Assembly (NCBI GenBank): GCA_900767815.1
Contig: CAAGAM010000064.1
Span: 1-64,000, forward strand
Source: Clostridia bacterium
Lineage (GTDB): Bacteria; Bacillota; Clostridia; Christensenellales; Borkfalkiaceae
Direction: 5' to 3'
Length of the DNA: 64,000 bases
How positions within the stretch are numbered: position 1 is the stretch's first letter; every line of letters begins with the position of its first letter. This document shows, piece by piece, positions 23,382-33,090 of the stretch. The translations under genes and the position numbers were made by a program. A model generated the notes under the pieces. It was not told the DNA's origin. It ran no database searches and saw only the letters and a program-made list of their open reading frames with translations.

Positions 23382-24890
23382 TTAAATTTTCGCTATAAAA
23401 ACAATCGGTATTGTATGTATCGAATATCTGCCCTCGGCTTTAAGTCTGAGATACAAAGTCGTTACCGCAGACGGTATTTCCGGCATCGTTACGCTTAATT
23501 TAATATCGTCGGTCTGACAATTTTCGGTAAGCGGCGTCCAATGCGGCAGATAAACCTTGAATGCGGGCTTATCGCAGGAAACGCCTTCGGGCAAAAGAAC
23601 CTCCGCGTTTACGAAAAACGGCTGATTTCCGAACGCTTTTACGTTATTTATAAATCTGAGCGTTAAACCGCAGGTTTCGCCGCCCTTGATTTCGGGAGTT
23701 TTGTCATAAGAAACAACCACGGTGAACGCGCCGCATTTCGCCGTAAACGTATTGGGTTTAAGCGCGGCGAGAGATCTCCACATTTCGTCCGACTCCTCGC
23801 TTTTTCCGTAAGGGAGCGCAAATTTCTCGTATACGTCCTCTTCTATCTCGTCCCTACCGTCGGTAAACTCGGTGAAATAAACCTGTCTTTCGGCTCTGTT
23901 TTGTTCCAGAACCGCAGGGGCAAGCCTTACCACTCTTTCGGTAAGTTCGCTGCACGTTTTCGGTCTTCTGAAACATACGCCGAGGTTTATGCAACAGGTT
24001 ATTATTCTGTCTCCTATATGCGCTGCCCAATCCTCGGGTATTCCTTTCGTTCCGTGCATAATGCCGAAAATCGAACCTACGGTCGCCGCAGTGCAATCGG
24101 TATCGTCGCCGCAGTTCACCGCAAGAAGCATCGACTTTTTGAAGTCGTTTTCGCCGTATAAAAGCCCGAGTACGGCAAAGGCGACGTTCGACGGGGCTTG
24201 AAACCAGCCGTCGGCTAAGTCGTCGTTGAATTTTTGAATGGCGTTTCTCGCTTCAATCCAACTCTTGCCCTCGTCGTAAAGCGAACAAAGAAGTTTTATC
24301 GTTTTATATACCCTGCAATCGGCGGGAATTTTGGAAAGTCCGATTTCTATAAGTTTTCTTAAATCGGTCACGGCGAACGCCGCGCTCTCTACCGCCGCAA
24401 CGAACATTGCGGCATAAGTGCCTTCGCCTAAGCCGTGATCGACTTTCGCGTCCTCGATTGAATAGCGTACGGCAACGTCGGGCATTGCGGGACAAAGAGT
24501 CGCCCATATTTCCGTTCTTATCCACGCGCCGTTTGAGTGCTTCCACACATTGTTTTCGGCATCGCCCGAAAGCGGCGGGGTAAGCCCTGCGCGCATATTC
24601 GCCTGACAAATTCCGTATTCGGACGGAGCGGCGGCTATAAACGACAACCAGTATTCGCCGAGAACTTCGGCGCGGATATTCTTAGCGCCCTCTTTTTCGA
24701 CGGCATGAAGCCATATGAGTTGCAAATCGAGATCGTCGTTTGGCATCGGCTCGCCCGATTCGGTAATAAAACCCTTTACGTCGAGAATTTCTCTTTTCCC
24801 TTCGTAAGGTCCGCCGATCGTTCCGCCGATATTTTTGCCTATCCAGCAGGCTTTTACTTTATCTTTATAAGTTTCTCTGTTGAGTTTCAT
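23382..24890 (-). CDS. ADP-ribosylglycohydrolase-fold protein (ARH family), copy 1
   Basis: A 502-aa protein with an all-helical ARH domain: 'MPNDDLDLQ' (metal-binding Asp at 52-53) and 'CGDDTDCTAATVGSIFG' (261-276), the two di-metal motifs of the family, followed by a C-terminal beta-sandwich of about 130 residues. Classical members remove ADP-ribose from proteins or nucleic acids. Here it sits between glycosidase genes in one operon, and a second ARH gene lies at 36037-37404, so a role on a sugar substrate is more likely; that is inference. No signal peptide. Ribosome binding site GAGAGGTG. Confidence 0.8.
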   Translation of the reverse strand: MKLNRETYKDKVKACWIGKNIGGTIGGPYEGKREILDVKGFITESGEPMPNDDLDLQLIWLHAVEKEGAKNIRAEVLGEYWLSFIAAAPSEYGICQANMRAGLTPPLSGDAENNVWKHSNGAWIRTEIWATLCPAMPDVAVRYSIEDAKVDHGLGEGTYAAMFVAAVESAAFAVTDLRKLIEIGLSKIPADCRVYKTIKLLCSLYDEGKSWIEARNAIQKFNDDLADGWFQAPSNVAFAVLGLLYGENDFKKSMLLAVNCGDDTDCTAATVGSIFGIMHGTKGIPEDWAAHIGDRIITCCINLGVCFRRPKTCSELTERVVRLAPAVLEQNRAERQVYFTEFTDGRDEIEEDVYEKFALPYGKSEESDEMWRSLAALKPNTFTAKCGAFTVVVSYDKTPEIKGGETCGLTLRFINNVKAFGNQPFFVNAEVLLPEGVSCDKPAFKVYLPHWTPLTENCQTDDIKLSVTMPEIPSAVTTLYLRLKAEGRYSIHTIPIVFIAKI

Positions 24891-24909
24891 ATTTCACCTC
24901 TCAGCCGAT

Positions 24910-24935
24910 GGGGATTCCGTAAAAACGGAATCCCC
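24910..24935 (-). other. Intercistronic stem-loop
   Basis: Perfect 10-bp stem GGGGATTCCG/CGGAATCCCC with a 6-base loop between the lipoprotein gene at 24947 and the ARH gene. The minus strand has no T tract after it, so readthrough is expected. Confidence 0.55.
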
Positions 24936-24946
24936 GAAAATCATTT

Positions 24947-27016
24947 TTATTCTACGTTCCACGAACCCACCGCAGTAACTCCGCTCGCTATCAATTCTTC
25001 CGCAGTATCGAAACGCTCTATTCCTCCGCCGACAAAATCAGCGCGGGCATAATAAACGTAAGTATTCGTACCGAACAAAGACTTTTTAACCGACCCCTCT
25101 TCATTATCGTCGAATAAACGACGGTATCCGTAAGAACCTTTCGATGCGTTTTCGCGAGTGAACGAACCGAGTTTATCTTCGTCGTTGTAAGCGTAATGCG
25201 CAAAGATTGTACCGTTCCAACGCTTTCCGTTCGACATCGGAATAAAACTCTCTGTTATCACCTTAATATTCGTAAACTTACCAAGGAACGAGCCAATATT
25301 TCCGTCGTTCTGAGCCTGATCAACGCGGAAGAGCGCTGTACGACAAGAATTTACGTCCGTAAAATCGCCGAGAGCGGCGTTTCCGTTTATTTTAACGAGA
25401 ACGTCGGTCATTTCGAGACCATCGGGCATATTATCCATTAAGCAACATGCCTGCTCGGTATAATTCGTAGTGGTAACGTAAACATTTTTAAGATAGACGG
25501 GATTATTGTTGTTAAACGTATTCTGATTTTTGGCAAGTCCGCACGCGGCAGTCCCCTCGGGGAAGGTAAACTCGAACTTAACGTTCTTGATAGTTGCTCC
25601 GTCGTTTATCGCTCCGAACAAGCCGTTCGCTCCCGCCGTTGCCTTTATTGTATGCCCGTCGCCGTCGAAAGTACCTTTGAAATAGGTACTCGGGTTACCC
25701 GTATGCTGCGAAGACACCGTAAGTCCGTCGATATTTTCTCCAAGAATATAATAGCCATCGAGTATTTTTCCGTTCGTCAAAGTAAACGTGGACGCAAAAT
25801 TCTGTTTGTTTATCTTTCTCGTATAAGCGTATACGTTGTTAAATCTGTAACCGCCTTTATTCGTCTTTATCACCATTGACGGGGTTTCCGATCCTTTCGC
25901 GGTGTACGAAATAACATTTTCGTTTACCGCAAGGACTTTCCCTTCGCTTTCTGCGGACGTAACCGTTGCACCCGTTCCGAAATATTCCTCGACGGGGAAG
26001 GCGTTGTCTGCGCAGAGTTCGATTCTGTCCGAATAGTCTACTACGGGACAAACAACCTCGATGTTTACGGAAACCGAATAATCGTTACCGAGAGAGTCTC
26101 TGTAAGTGGCGGAATAAACAGCCGAGCCTTCGCTTACCGCTTTGACTATACCGTTCTCGTCAGATACGACCCCATCTCCCGAAACAAGTTTGCCCGCAAC
26201 GGTCTTTTCTTCGCCGTTGTCTCTCACGGCAAATTCGATTTTCGCGAAAGTTCCGTACTTTACTCCCGCCCACTCGTCGGTAACGTATAAAGTCGCCGAG
26301 TTCGTAACGTAAGCGTCGCCGTTTATGGTCACGAAAGCGTTAAACGTTACGTCGTTAAACACTTCGATTTCAATCGTTTTTTCCATAAGGGCGCCACCGA
26401 AAGAATTCCATTCGGCTTTAATCGTAGCCTTGGTCGAACCGATTCCGACGGCGACAAATTTTCCCTCCGAAAAGCCCGCGATGCCTTTATCTTCTACGTC
26501 TACGGTATAATCGCACGCATATTTTTTACCGTTAAACATTACATCGGCGTTCAAAGCAAAAGTATTGCCTTTCCCGATACGCAGTTTATCAGGGGTATTG
26601 CTTAAAATCAATTCGGGTCTAACGTTGCCGAAACCGACCGTAATAGAACATTTTGCGGTCTTATCGCCGTAAGTTGCGGTAATATCCGCGTTTCCGCAAC
26701 CAACCGCCGTTATCTTTCCGTCTTTAACGGTCGCTACTCCCTCGTTGCTCGTTGTCCACGAAGGTTTCTCATTGCCCCTTCCACCGTAAGTGGGAATAAG
26801 CGTAAGTTCGTCGCCGTATATCATATTCGCTTCGGCGCGATCGAGGGACAGCTCTTCGATTACCGTTACGGAACCATTAGATTCAACGTACGATTCGCTG
26901 CTTGTTTCATTGCTATCGGACGCCCCTCTTTTTTTGCAGGACGTCGCGAAAGCGAAACATAAACACAAAGCGAACAACAAACTCGTCAATAATATCTTTT
27001 TACCAATTCTTTCCAT
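24947..27016 (-). CDS. Surface lipoprotein with Big_2-like and beta-helix domains
   Basis: A 689-aa lipoprotein (lipobox Cys27 in 'FAFATSC') with a Ser/Glu linker. Bacterial Ig-like (Big_2) domains follow ('NEGVATVKDGKITAVGCGNA', 'FSEGKFVAVGIGSTKATI'), then a beta-helix region ('GTFDGDGHTIKATAGANG', 'GATIKNVKFEF') as in the other large surface proteins of the locus. No catalytic motif is seen; glycan capture or display is likely. It is followed by a stem-loop and the ARH gene, and starts 12 bases after the DUF4838 lipoprotein gene with GGGAG as ribosome binding site. Confidence 0.75.
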   Translation of the reverse strand: MERIGKKILLTSLLFALCLCFAFATSCKKRGASDSNETSSESYVESNGSVTVIEELSLDRAEANMIYGDELTLIPTYGGRGNEKPSWTTSNEGVATVKDGKITAVGCGNADITATYGDKTAKCSITVGFGNVRPELILSNTPDKLRIGKGNTFALNADVMFNGKKYACDYTVDVEDKGIAGFSEGKFVAVGIGSTKATIKAEWNSFGGALMEKTIEIEVFNDVTFNAFVTINGDAYVTNSATLYVTDEWAGVKYGTFAKIEFAVRDNGEEKTVAGKLVSGDGVVSDENGIVKAVSEGSAVYSATYRDSLGNDYSVSVNIEVVCPVVDYSDRIELCADNAFPVEEYFGTGATVTSAESEGKVLAVNENVISYTAKGSETPSMVIKTNKGGYRFNNVYAYTRKINKQNFASTFTLTNGKILDGYYILGENIDGLTVSSQHTGNPSTYFKGTFDGDGHTIKATAGANGLFGAINDGATIKNVKFEFTFPEGTAACGLAKNQNTFNNNNPVYLKNVYVTTTNYTEQACCLMDNMPDGLEMTDVLVKINGNAALGDFTDVNSCRTALFRVDQAQNDGNIGSFLGKFTNIKVITESFIPMSNGKRWNGTIFAHYAYNDEDKLGSFTRENASKGSYGYRRLFDDNEEGSVKKSLFGTNTYVYYARADFVGGGIERFDTAEELIASGVTAVGSWNVE

Positions 27017-27028
27017 ACGGATTCTCCC

Positions 27029-29074
27029 TTACATATCTTTTAAAATCGAAGAGATATCGATACGTTCGCCGGAACAAACCATTCCCTCTTCGGAACATAT
27101 CGTTTTAAATTTCGCTTTCATCGCGTTATAGTCGACCGCCGCAAAACTGTCTTCAAAGTTGTTTATTGCAACAAGAGCCGGATAAAGCCATTCTACGTTG
27201 ATATGACGTCTGAGAGTATTGTAAGTCGCTTCATCGCCCTTGTACTTCTCTATCGCAGCGTAAGCCTCGTCAAAATACGAAAGCAGGTTCTTTACATATC
27301 CGATAGTAAAATACCCTTTCGTACCCGTAACGTTCAACGTCCACGCCGAATACGTCCAACTGTTATCCAGATGCTCCTTGGCGTGCCATACTCTCGCCTC
27401 TTTGAACACTTTCATCATCGGCTCGGCAGCCTCTTTGAACATCGCGTTCATATAATCTTCGATAAGCGTTTGCATATCGAGAGAAGAATCCCAGGCAAGT
27501 TTCGACATAATATACGCCGCCATCTGGAAAAATCCGGTGTCCGCTCCTCTCTGAGAACTGTGAAGTTGCGGAACTACCATTTTAAAGTTGTGTTCCTTGA
27601 AGAAAGCGTAAGCGTCTGCGTAAAAGTTATAGCAATCGTAAAACGCGAAATAATCAAGATAGAAACACCCGTAAGTCCACGCCCACGCATTAGAATAATA
27701 AGCAAGCCACGCTTCGAGCGATTCTCTCATATTCTTATTTCCGTCATCGTAGATACTTAATGCGTGATCCATTTTGTTTATCGCGTAGAAAGGAACCACG
27801 TTTAACCCTTCGGGCAGGACCTCGTTGCTCGACGCTTCGTATTTCCCCGTACTCTCGTTGTATGTGAACGGAGGAGTAAGAGCGTCGTAATAAGCGAAAA
27901 ACGTATAAGTGAAATTCTCGCGTTTATAATCTGCGTTTTCGGGAAGTTCCATCCATGCGTTCACCCTTTTCGCAACTTCCTTCATGAAGATAATAATCGT
28001 TGCCGATACCGCGTTGTTATGTCTTGACATTATCTCTTCGCAGGCGGCGCAGGTGCAGGTATCGTAGTTATCCGCTATTCCGAGTTGCGCCGAAGTGTAC
28101 AGGGGATATTGCTCGCGCGGATAAAACGTCAGCGACTGCTCTATTTTTTCTGCGCAAAGGTCGGTCATCAAATCAAACTTTTCTTTATCGCCGTGGGCAG
28201 TGTAGCACAACTGTCCGCCCTTTACGTTTACCGGCGAGTAAAATTCGGGATAATCTTCTTCGTATTGCTCTCTCGGCAAATAGTAGAAACAGTTATGATC
28301 CGCGTTGCTCGGCGACGTTTTGTCACTGCCGGAATGAATGGGTAAACTTCTCATCCATGAAGCGTCTGTCGAACGCAATCTGTACGAGTACATAATATCG
28401 CCGTAATCGGAAGTCGTAGAGTACATAACGCCCGTCGTTCTTCCGCGATAATCTATATCGGGAATATCCGTGACATCGTAATTCATAAGTTTAAGATTTT
28501 TGACGTTTTTATCGAGCGTATAGCAATCTTTATAATACGTCTCAAACCCGAAATTCATCTTTAAGAAGTCGTACACGGCGTACAAAACGCCCCTTTCGCT
28601 TCCTCCGAGAATATATATCGTATTGTCTTTCGTCACTATTCTTACGCCGTCTTCTTTTATTGAAGTCAAATCGAGGTTAAGCCCCGAACTGCGATATAAC
28701 GAAGTGTTGCCGAGCGAGATATACTTACCATCCGTCGTATGAGTTAAACCCTCGTCGTATCTGCTTTCCAAAGCAACGCCCGTCGCTTCTTTGAAAATAG
28801 TGATAAGTTCGGTTTTAGCGTAACTCATTTCGGTAACGTCTGATCTGGGTGTAACAACGGTATACTCCGTCGCTCCGTCCTTTAAAAGATATTTGTCGGT
28901 TTCCGTATAAGCGAAATTGTGATTAGAGTCGTTTTCTTTTATATCTTCGCTTGAACTTTCGCCCGAACCATCGCTCGCACTGTCTTCGTTTCCTCTCTTC
29001 TTGCATGCAGTCATTGCGGCGAAAAGTATTACAGCGCTTAAAATTACGCAAATCAATCTATAAAATTTATTCAT
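27029..29074 (-). CDS. DUF4838 lipoprotein
   Basis: A 681-aa lipoprotein (lipobox Cys24 in 'AAMTAC'), acidic Ser-rich linker, then an N-terminal domain of the alpha-glucuronidase/GH20 N-domain type ('GERGVLYAVYDFLKMNFGFE'-like region near residues 155-175) and a DUF4838 domain with 'DTCTCAACEE' (the C-x-C-x2-C motif also present in the 8750-11530 protein). DUF4838 is a TIM-barrel-like domain found in polysaccharide loci; hydrolase activity is suspected but unproven. Extracellular and membrane-anchored, it probably acts before uptake by the nearby ABC importer. Strong GGAGG ribosome binding site. Confidence 0.75.
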   Translation of the reverse strand: MNKFYRLICVILSAVILFAAMTACKKRGNEDSASDGSGESSSEDIKENDSNHNFAYTETDKYLLKDGATEYTVVTPRSDVTEMSYAKTELITIFKEATGVALESRYDEGLTHTTDGKYISLGNTSLYRSSGLNLDLTSIKEDGVRIVTKDNTIYILGGSERGVLYAVYDFLKMNFGFETYYKDCYTLDKNVKNLKLMNYDVTDIPDIDYRGRTTGVMYSTTSDYGDIMYSYRLRSTDASWMRSLPIHSGSDKTSPSNADHNCFYYLPREQYEEDYPEFYSPVNVKGGQLCYTAHGDKEKFDLMTDLCAEKIEQSLTFYPREQYPLYTSAQLGIADNYDTCTCAACEEIMSRHNNAVSATIIIFMKEVAKRVNAWMELPENADYKRENFTYTFFAYYDALTPPFTYNESTGKYEASSNEVLPEGLNVVPFYAINKMDHALSIYDDGNKNMRESLEAWLAYYSNAWAWTYGCFYLDYFAFYDCYNFYADAYAFFKEHNFKMVVPQLHSSQRGADTGFFQMAAYIMSKLAWDSSLDMQTLIEDYMNAMFKEAAEPMMKVFKEARVWHAKEHLDNSWTYSAWTLNVTGTKGYFTIGYVKNLLSYFDEAYAAIEKYKGDEATYNTLRRHINVEWLYPALVAINNFEDSFAAVDYNAMKAKFKTICSEEGMVCSGERIDISSILKDM

Positions 29075-29084
29075 TTTTCCTCCG

Positions 29085-32000
29085 TTATTTTACGATGAGC
29101 GAATATGAAACGTATGCGGTATTTCCCGCCTCGTCAAAACAATAAAGATACACGGTATACTTGCCCTCTTTCGATATGACAAACGAATCTCTCGCCGCGC
29201 TTACTCTGACACCCTTGCAATTGTAAACGACGATCAGAACGTCCATGGCGTTTTCTTTGGAAACGTTATCCGATATCGTGTAAGACAAGGGCGTATTCAC
29301 GGTGCCTACCGTCGTTTCGACCGGTCTGCCGTTGTAACCGTTGAGTTTAATCGTGGGAGCGACTACGTCTATTACCGATATAGTCGGTCTCAGTTCGCAG
29401 GTTTTTCCCGCGCCGTCGGTATATTTATAAATTATAAGGTACGTTCCGTATCCGTCGATTTTAAACGAATAATCTTCAAGAGCGTAAACGTTTTTTAACT
29501 CCGTTCCGTCTACGGTTTTTACCGAAACGCCGCTTTTGTATACGCTTACCGTACAGTTTAAACGCGATGACGGCGAAAGAACGTCTGCAAAACTCGGTTT
29601 GGGAAGCGTAAATATATCGCCGACGTAAGCGACCTTATCGATTTCATCCATATACGCCATAGGCAATATTGTATCGCTTTTTACATAATACCCGAACGAT
29701 TGTCCGCAAACCGAATATACGTTAAACGTACCCGCCGACGTTATGTTTTCAAACTCTACGCTGAAAAGCGCCTTTTCCGTCGTAAAGCCCGCTTCGAGCG
29801 AAACGACCGTCGATCCTACCGATAACGATTTCGACGCGTAACTCAATGAAATCGGCGTTCCCGAATATGCGTCCGTAACTCTTATTTCTCTTCCGTTTAC
29901 CGTTACGACGTCTCCGAATTTTATCTTTATCTTATTGCCTCTGTTGTAATAATCGGTTAAAACTATCGTAAACGAGTCTGCCTTAACGCTTTCCGACAGA
30001 GAAAATCTGAAACTGAAACACGAAAGAACCAACGGATTTACAAACGCCAAAGTTCCCGAAGTAGCCTTCGTCAAGTTGTAAGAAGTGTAATCTGGCGTTT
30101 CTTCGGATTGACTACCGACATAGTCGCCCGCAAAATAACCGGCGAGGCTGTAACCGGCAGTTTTATAACCGACGTCTACGATTTTAATATCGCCGCTCTG
30201 AACAAACACGTTGCTATCGTCTGCGCATACGACTTTGATTTTTAACTTCGAACCGCTTTCGATAACGAATTTGTCTAGGTTTATTTCTTTATATTCTCCA
30301 CCGTCGTATGAAACGTATCCTTTAATCGAGCATTGCTCGGGAGCGTTCGTTCCGTATCTGTACGCTTTAATGGCGTCGGTCGAATACTCCGCGCCTTTGA
30401 TAACGTAATCCGGCATATAGATCTTTTCTGCGTCTATGCGATATAAGCCTCTGTCGGCGCAATCGAATTCATACGACCTTTCCCCGCTGTAAAGTCCGTC
30501 GGAGAATCGATATTTTACATTGTACTTACCCGCGCGCTCGAGAAGATACTCTCTATTTCCTGAAACAAGCGTGGTTTCTTTGCCCGTCGGATCGGTTACG
30601 ATCGCGGTAACGTTCGTGACGGAATTAAGGGATTTCGCCGTGTAGTTCGCAAACGAAACGATCTGTCCCGCAACGGCGTTTTCGATTTTTTCATAAGTAA
30701 ATTCTATTCCTTCCAGACCCGTTTTTACCGCGTTGAATACAACCTCTTCAACGGTCTTATTGCCGAAAACGTCGCTGACCGAATATATCGCGGTATACGT
30801 TCCGAGATGCTTCGGAGTAAATTTACCGTTCTTTACTTCTACGGCACATTCCGTTGCGGTTCCGTATCCGTAATATACGAGACATTCGGGATCTCCCGCA
30901 AGTCCGCTCGCATCGTAAGCGGCAACCTCGGGTAAAGTCACCTCCACGCCGCCCATTACGTTGAGAGAACGACTTTCTGCATTTACAACGACGGTCGGTT
31001 TTTTCGTATCTTTAACGACATAAGGTTTAAGAGCGTCTCCGCTGAGTCCCGCTATCGACGCTATTTCCGTTTCGCAGTAGTCCGCGCCCGTTATGCTTTT
31101 CGCCGTAACCGAAAGGATTACTTCGCCCGTGGTGAAACCGCCGAATTCGTAACCGTAAATGTCGGGGTTGTTAAGTTCCGATATTATAGAAGTCGGCTCT
31201 TTTTCGGGTTCGGTACTTACGTAGAAACGAAGTTTGTCTCTATTCGAGGCGTCAACCGAAAGAGATATATTGTTATACCTGTCGCGTGTGAGTCCTGCGT
31301 TGGGGTGACGTTCCTTTTTTCTGTTACTGGGAATCATATTCCCCTTTCCGTTAATTTTACACTCTTCCCCGTTTATCGTCGCGACTTTTACAATCTGCGA
31401 CCCTTTCGCGTTGTTCCATACGCCGAACGCCGCATTTCCGCACGCTCCGACAAGAAGATAAGTCTCGCCGTACGCGGGTTTAGAATACTGAATATCTACG
31501 AATACGGAAGGATCATAACAGTCCGTAAGTCTTATGACCGCGTCGCGAACGACGGGATCGCAAGCCATAAAGTTAAACTTTATGAGTTCGGTTATTCCTC
31601 CGTTATAAATATTTATGGGTTCGTTATAGACAAAAGCTTCGTTTGCGGCGAGAAGTACTCTGAGCCCCGAAACGCCGTTTCCGAAATCTGCGTTTAAAGT
31701 ATCCGTTTTAATCTCGGAATTTTGTCCGACGGTATAGGAAGCCGCGTTTACCGTAAACAATTGCTCCGCGCTTTCCGTTTTTCCGTCGACGTCAAACTCG
31801 TATATCACCGAATAAACACCGTAAGAAGTCAGCGTATGCTTTCCCGCCGCGTATACTTTGCCGTCGGGAAATTTTATATATCCGCATTTTGATTTGTATG
31901 TGTTCCCTCCGTACGAAACGTCGGGGTCGCTCGGCATATCTATCGTTTCGTTATAACTATACTCGTCTTTAAACGGATCGCCGACAAGTTCCGCGCCGTT

Positions 32001-32105
32001 CGCAACCGATTTGTTTTTTGCAAAAAATACCGACAATGATGCGGACAACGCCGCAATCAATACAAAAAGTATGATAAAACTGCTTTTTATAGTTTTCGCT
32101 CTCAT
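29085..32105 (-). CDS. Large exported multi-Ig-like protein, 1006 aa
   Basis: Begins with an N-terminal membrane segment or signal peptide ('SFIILFVLIAALSASLSVFF'), then a chain of beta-rich domains: an Ig-like start, a laminin-G/lectin-like part around residues 150-330, and several Ig or cadherin-like repeats ('VEVTLPEVAAYDASGLAGDP', 'KYTVYLYCFDEAGNTAYVSY' at the end). No catalytic residues recognised. It lies directly behind the ABC permease gene; its ribosome binding site overlaps the permease's final codons, so they are coupled. A cell-surface glycan-binding or scaffold protein is the likely role. Confidence 0.7.
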   Translation of the reverse strand: MRAKTIKSSFIILFVLIAALSASLSVFFAKNKSVANGAELVGDPFKDEYSYNETIDMPSDPDVSYGGNTYKSKCGYIKFPDGKVYAAGKHTLTSYGVYSVIYEFDVDGKTESAEQLFTVNAASYTVGQNSEIKTDTLNADFGNGVSGLRVLLAANEAFVYNEPINIYNGGITELIKFNFMACDPVVRDAVIRLTDCYDPSVFVDIQYSKPAYGETYLLVGACGNAAFGVWNNAKGSQIVKVATINGEECKINGKGNMIPSNRKKERHPNAGLTRDRYNNISLSVDASNRDKLRFYVSTEPEKEPTSIISELNNPDIYGYEFGGFTTGEVILSVTAKSITGADYCETEIASIAGLSGDALKPYVVKDTKKPTVVVNAESRSLNVMGGVEVTLPEVAAYDASGLAGDPECLVYYGYGTATECAVEVKNGKFTPKHLGTYTAIYSVSDVFGNKTVEEVVFNAVKTGLEGIEFTYEKIENAVAGQIVSFANYTAKSLNSVTNVTAIVTDPTGKETTLVSGNREYLLERAGKYNVKYRFSDGLYSGERSYEFDCADRGLYRIDAEKIYMPDYVIKGAEYSTDAIKAYRYGTNAPEQCSIKGYVSYDGGEYKEINLDKFVIESGSKLKIKVVCADDSNVFVQSGDIKIVDVGYKTAGYSLAGYFAGDYVGSQSEETPDYTSYNLTKATSGTLAFVNPLVLSCFSFRFSLSESVKADSFTIVLTDYYNRGNKIKIKFGDVVTVNGREIRVTDAYSGTPISLSYASKSLSVGSTVVSLEAGFTTEKALFSVEFENITSAGTFNVYSVCGQSFGYYVKSDTILPMAYMDEIDKVAYVGDIFTLPKPSFADVLSPSSRLNCTVSVYKSGVSVKTVDGTELKNVYALEDYSFKIDGYGTYLIIYKYTDGAGKTCELRPTISVIDVVAPTIKLNGYNGRPVETTVGTVNTPLSYTISDNVSKENAMDVLIVVYNCKGVRVSAARDSFVISKEGKYTVYLYCFDEAGNTAYVSYSLIVK

Positions 32106-32110
32106 GTTTA

Positions 32111-33079
32111 TTATTCCTTAATTCCTCCGAGGGATATATCTCCCATAAGTTTGTCCTTGAATATTATGAAAAGTATAATTATAGGCAACGCGAGCAACAT
32201 CAGCCCCGAAATACGTATAGGCGTGTGATAAAACGTGGGATTAAGAGCCTCGTACGAAATGTAATACACCGCGTAAGCAAGCGTGGGGTGCGTGGGTAAA
32301 TACAGCAGCGGCGTCTGATAATCGTTCCATAACGCAACGAACTGTATCAGAAAAACCGTCGATATAATCTTTACCGCAAGCGGGAAATAAACAGAAATCA
32401 TTATTTTCCACTCGGATGCGCCGTCAATCGAAGCCGCTTCGCGGTAAGTGTCCGGCGTTCCTTTGAAAAACGCGAGATACACGAAGAAATACATTCCGCC
32501 GCCCGTCATTTTCTGTATGTAGTTGCCCCAAATACTGTCATATAAACCGACGTTACGCAAAAAAGTAAGTTCAAAGGGCGTGTTTCCCACTATCGGCATA
32601 CACATCATAAGGGTATACGCCCCGATAATGATTCCGCTCAGTTTATAGTTGTATTTCGCGCAGAGATACGCCGTCATTGCGGGTATTGTAGCGTAAATAA
32701 GCGCGCCGCCGACAATATACAACAAGGTGTTTACAAGCATCTCGCCGAATCCCGCTTTGCATATATGCACTATCGGATCGGGTCCCGTTCCGTAGTACAC
32801 GGTTCTTCTCTCGATAATAAAGTTATCTATTATTACTTTGAAGTTTTCTAATTTAAAAAAAGCATTACGGCTGTTAAAATACTCGTTCGGGTTGAGGTTC
32901 GGCAATCCTAAAACGTTTCTCAGATCCTCAAAGTCCCCGGTTGATTTCAGCGACGTTAAAAGCCCCCATAAGATCATCGAAATAATAAGAAGGGAATAAA
33001 AGCATAAAAATACAAGCAAAACCGAGAATACGACTTTTGTAACCGCGCTTTTGCCGTTTGTTCGCATCGTTTTACGCAT
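32111..33079 (-). CDS. Sugar ABC transporter permease (MalG type)
   Basis: A 322-aa membrane protein with about six transmembrane segments and the EAA loop 'EAASIDGASEWKIMISVYFP' that contacts the ATPase. It is the second permease of a carbohydrate-uptake (CUT1-type) importer with the two genes upstream. The N-terminal region has an extended extracellular loop after the first helix. No ATPase gene is present in the window, as is usual in Firmicutes where a shared MsmK-type ATPase serves several importers. Ribosome binding site AAGGAGG. Confidence 0.9.
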   Translation of the reverse strand: MRKTMRTNGKSAVTKVVFSVLLVFLCFYSLLIISMILWGLLTSLKSTGDFEDLRNVLGLPNLNPNEYFNSRNAFFKLENFKVIIDNFIIERRTVYYGTGPDPIVHICKAGFGEMLVNTLLYIVGGALIYATIPAMTAYLCAKYNYKLSGIIIGAYTLMMCMPIVGNTPFELTFLRNVGLYDSIWGNYIQKMTGGGMYFFVYLAFFKGTPDTYREAASIDGASEWKIMISVYFPLAVKIISTVFLIQFVALWNDYQTPLLYLPTHPTLAYAVYYISYEALNPTFYHTPIRISGLMLLALPIIILFIIFKDKLMGDISLGGIKE

Positions 33080-33090
33080 CTTTAACCTCC

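Noticed and set aside
23382..24890. DraG-type nitrogenase control or a DarT/DarG-like toxin-antitoxin function for the ARH protein
   Set aside because: No nif, DraT or toxin genes are nearby; the operon is made of glycosidases and a sugar importer.
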